Shown: positions 6,456-7,676 of the stretch, in pieces | How the letters are laid out: every line of letters starts with the position of its first letter | Position numbering within the stretch: the first letter of the stretch is position 1 | Assembly: GCA_024711415.1 (NCBI GenBank) | Contig: JANJSW010000200.1 | Coordinates: 1-7,676 of the forward strand | Direction: 5' to 3' | DNA from: Thermomonas sp. | Lineage (GTDB): Bacteria > Pseudomonadota > Gammaproteobacteria > Xanthomonadales > Xanthomonadaceae | Length of the DNA: 7,676 nt | The notes under the pieces: generated by a model | Seen by the model: only the letters and a program-made list of their open reading frames with translations | Database searches by the model: none | Told to the model about the DNA's origin: nothing | Position numbers and translations under genes: made by a program

Positions 6456-7390
6456 GCGCCGGCGGCAGCGCCGCCGCGCGCGGCACCTGGGTGGCGGTGG
6501 GCACCTTCGTCCTGTGGGGCGTGGCGCCGCTGTACTGGCATCTGCTGAAGGCGGTGCCGTCGCTGCAGATCGTGCTGCACCGGGTGGTGTGGAGCGCGCT
6601 GATGGTGGGGGCGTTCCTGTTCTGGCGCGATGGCCGCCACTGGTTCCGCGCCGTGCTGGCCGGGCATCCTCGGCTGTGGTGGATGCTGCTGCTCAGCGGC
6701 GTGCTGATTTCCTGCAACTGGGGCCTGTACATCTGGGCGGTGAACGCCGGCCACGTGGTCGAGACCGCGCTGGGCTACTTCATCAACCCGTTGCTCAACG
6801 TGCTGATCGGCGTGCTGTTCCTGCGCGAGCGGCTGCGCCCGCTGCAGTGGGCGTCGGTGGCGATCGCCTTCGCCGGGGTGCTGTGGCTGACCGTCCAGTA
6901 CGGCAGCTTCCCTTGGATCGCGCTGACCCTGGCGCTGTCGTTCGGCATCTACGGCGTGCTGCGCAAGCTCGCGCACGTGGACTCGGTGGCGGGGCTGGGG
7001 GTGGAGAGCGCCTACCTGTTCCTGCCGGTGCTGGGCTGGCTGCTGTGGAGCGAATTCCACGGCACCGGCGGCTTCCTCGCGCTGGGCGACGGGCCCGGCT
7101 ACGGCGCCACGGCCAACCTGCTGCTGGTGCTGTCGGGGCTGGTCACCGCGCTGCCGCTGGTCGGCTTCGCCTACGCGGTGCGCAGGATCTCGCTGACCAG
7201 CGTCGGCATCCTGCAGTACATCGCGCCGACCCTGCAGTTCTTGATCGGCGTGTTCGTGTTCGCCGAACCGTTCGACCGCGCCCGCCTGGTCGGCTTCGCC
7301 TGCATCTGGCTGGCGCTGGCGGTGTTCATCGTCGACGGCCTGCGCAACAGCCGCCGCATGCGCGAGGCGGCGCTGGCCGAACTGGCCTGA
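6452..7390 (+). CDS. rarD: RarD-family (DMT superfamily) permease
   Basis: This is a second inner-membrane drug/metabolite transporter superfamily permease, from the RarD subfamily. E. coli RarD was named from chloramphenicol-sensitivity work, and its physiological substrate is not known to me. The protein has 312 aa (E. coli RarD 296) with about ten hydrophobic helices. RarD hallmarks are FVLWGVAPLYWHLL (19-32), LHRVVWS (42-48), ISCNWGLYIWAVN (86-98), ALGYFINPLLNVLIG (106-120), LRERLRPLQWASVAIAFAGV (124-143), FGIYGVLRK (164-172) and GILQYIAPTLQFLIGV (252-267). The GTG start at 6452 shares four bases with the yedA stop, and GGGGA (6441-6445) lies 6 bases upstream, so initiation is probably by translational coupling. 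No other start lies nearby in frame before helix 1. The gene ends 10 bases before the stop of a convergent gene. Confidence 0.92.
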   Translation: MSAGGSAAARGTWVAVGTFVLWGVAPLYWHLLKAVPSLQIVLHRVVWSALMVGAFLFWRDGRHWFRAVLAGHPRLWWMLLLSGVLISCNWGLYIWAVNAGHVVETALGYFINPLLNVLIGVLFLRERLRPLQWASVAIAFAGVLWLTVQYGSFPWIALTLALSFGIYGVLRKLAHVDSVAGLGVESAYLFLPVLGWLLWSEFHGTGGFLALGDGPGYGATANLLLVLSGLVTALPLVGFAYAVRRISLTSVGILQYIAPTLQFLIGVFVFAEPFDRARLVGFACIWLALAVFIVDGLRNSRRMREAALAELA

Positions 7391-7400
7391 AGCGCCGCGG

Positions 7401-7676
7401 TCAGGCCGACCGCAGCGCTTCGGTGACCGGCAGCCGCGCGGCGCGCAGTGCCGGGAACAATCCGCCGACCAGACCGATCCCCAGCGCCCACTTCAGCCCG
7501 GTCCACGCCAGTTCGGGACTGACCTTGAACTGGAACACCACCTGGCTGAAGTTCTGCCCCAGCGTGCTGACCGTGTAGCCGTTGAACACGATCCACGCGA
7601 TGGCCGCGCCCAGCACCCCGCCCAGCAGCGCCAGCAGCATGGTTTCCAGCATCACCGCGGTGACCACCGGCACGCT
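7401..7676 (-). CDS. ABC transporter permease, FtsX/MacB type, C-terminal fragment
   Basis: The last 91 residues of an inner-membrane permease are visible; the start lies beyond the right edge of the window (the first visible codon is AGC, and the GTG after it is internal). The fragment has the usual FtsX-domain C-terminus: a hydrophobic helix with small residues (LETMLLALLGGVLGAAIAWIVF, about 10-31), a short non-membrane segment, a final helix (about 64-79, LKWALGIGLVGGLFP), then the signature PALRAARLPVTEALRSA. In this family (MacB, LolC/E and related exporters) the last motif follows the final membrane helix on the cytoplasmic side. An ATP-binding partner is expected nearby in the same operon but is outside the window. 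Substrate cannot be judged. The gene converges on rarD with no room for separate terminators. Confidence 0.9.
   Translation of the reverse strand, partial: SVPVVTAVMLETMLLALLGGVLGAAIAWIVFNGYTVSTLGQNFSQVVFQFKVSPELAWTGLKWALGIGLVGGLFPALRAARLPVTEALRSA

Noticed and set aside
1..7676. Mobile element, CRISPR array, toxin-antitoxin or defence system
   Set aside because: All sizeable genes are recognisable chromosomal families of even base composition. No direct repeats, integrase, transposase or terminal inverted repeats were seen.

Overview
This window is high-GC, tightly packed chromosomal DNA from a gammaproteobacterium. It is most likely a member of the Xanthomonadaceae/Lysobacteraceae (Lysobacter, Luteimonas, Xanthomonas-like). 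The reasons are the strong G/C third-position bias, the gene order, GTG starts in GTGA overlaps, and promoters that sit directly against start codons. The genus is inference. No tRNA, rRNA, CRISPR array, insertion sequence or phage gene was seen, and no stretch over 300 bases lacks a gene.

Left part (1-3125): the 3' part of a D-alanyl-D-alanine carboxypeptidase gene (dacA/dacC), then a DUF493 (YbeD) gene, lipB and lipA, all on the + strand. The order dacA-ybeD-lipB-lipA is the same as in E. coli, except that no ybeF lies between lipB and lipA. LipB moves octanoyl from acyl carrier protein onto the E2/GcvH lipoyl domains, and LipA then inserts two sulfurs, giving protein-bound lipoate. ybeD and lipB overlap by 4 bases. 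ybeD and lipA each have a -35/-10 promoter with a 17-base spacer and exactly 6 bases between the -10 hexamer and the ATG, which predicts leaderless mRNAs. A GC-rich stem-loop separates dacA from the ybeD promoter.

Middle (3126-5540): a 155-base leader region, then a full-length periplasmic tail-specific protease (Prc/Tsp) with signal peptide, PDZ and S41 Ser/Lys catalytic residues. It is followed by a perfect 10-bp hairpin with a UUCG loop, which looks like an intrinsic terminator.

Right part (5541-7676): two drug/metabolite-transporter superfamily permeases of different subfamilies (YedA-type and RarD-type), joined by a 4-base GTGA overlap. The C-terminal end of a FtsX/MacB-type ABC transporter permease converges on them from the - strand, with only 10 bases between the two stop codons.

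The content is mainly housekeeping and I see no clear new multi-gene system. The points most worth a second look are the matched leaderless promoters, a LipB N-terminal extension that looks like a decayed intergenic repeat, the conserved link of the uncharacterised DUF493 protein with lipB, and the terminator placed directly in front of the transporter pair.
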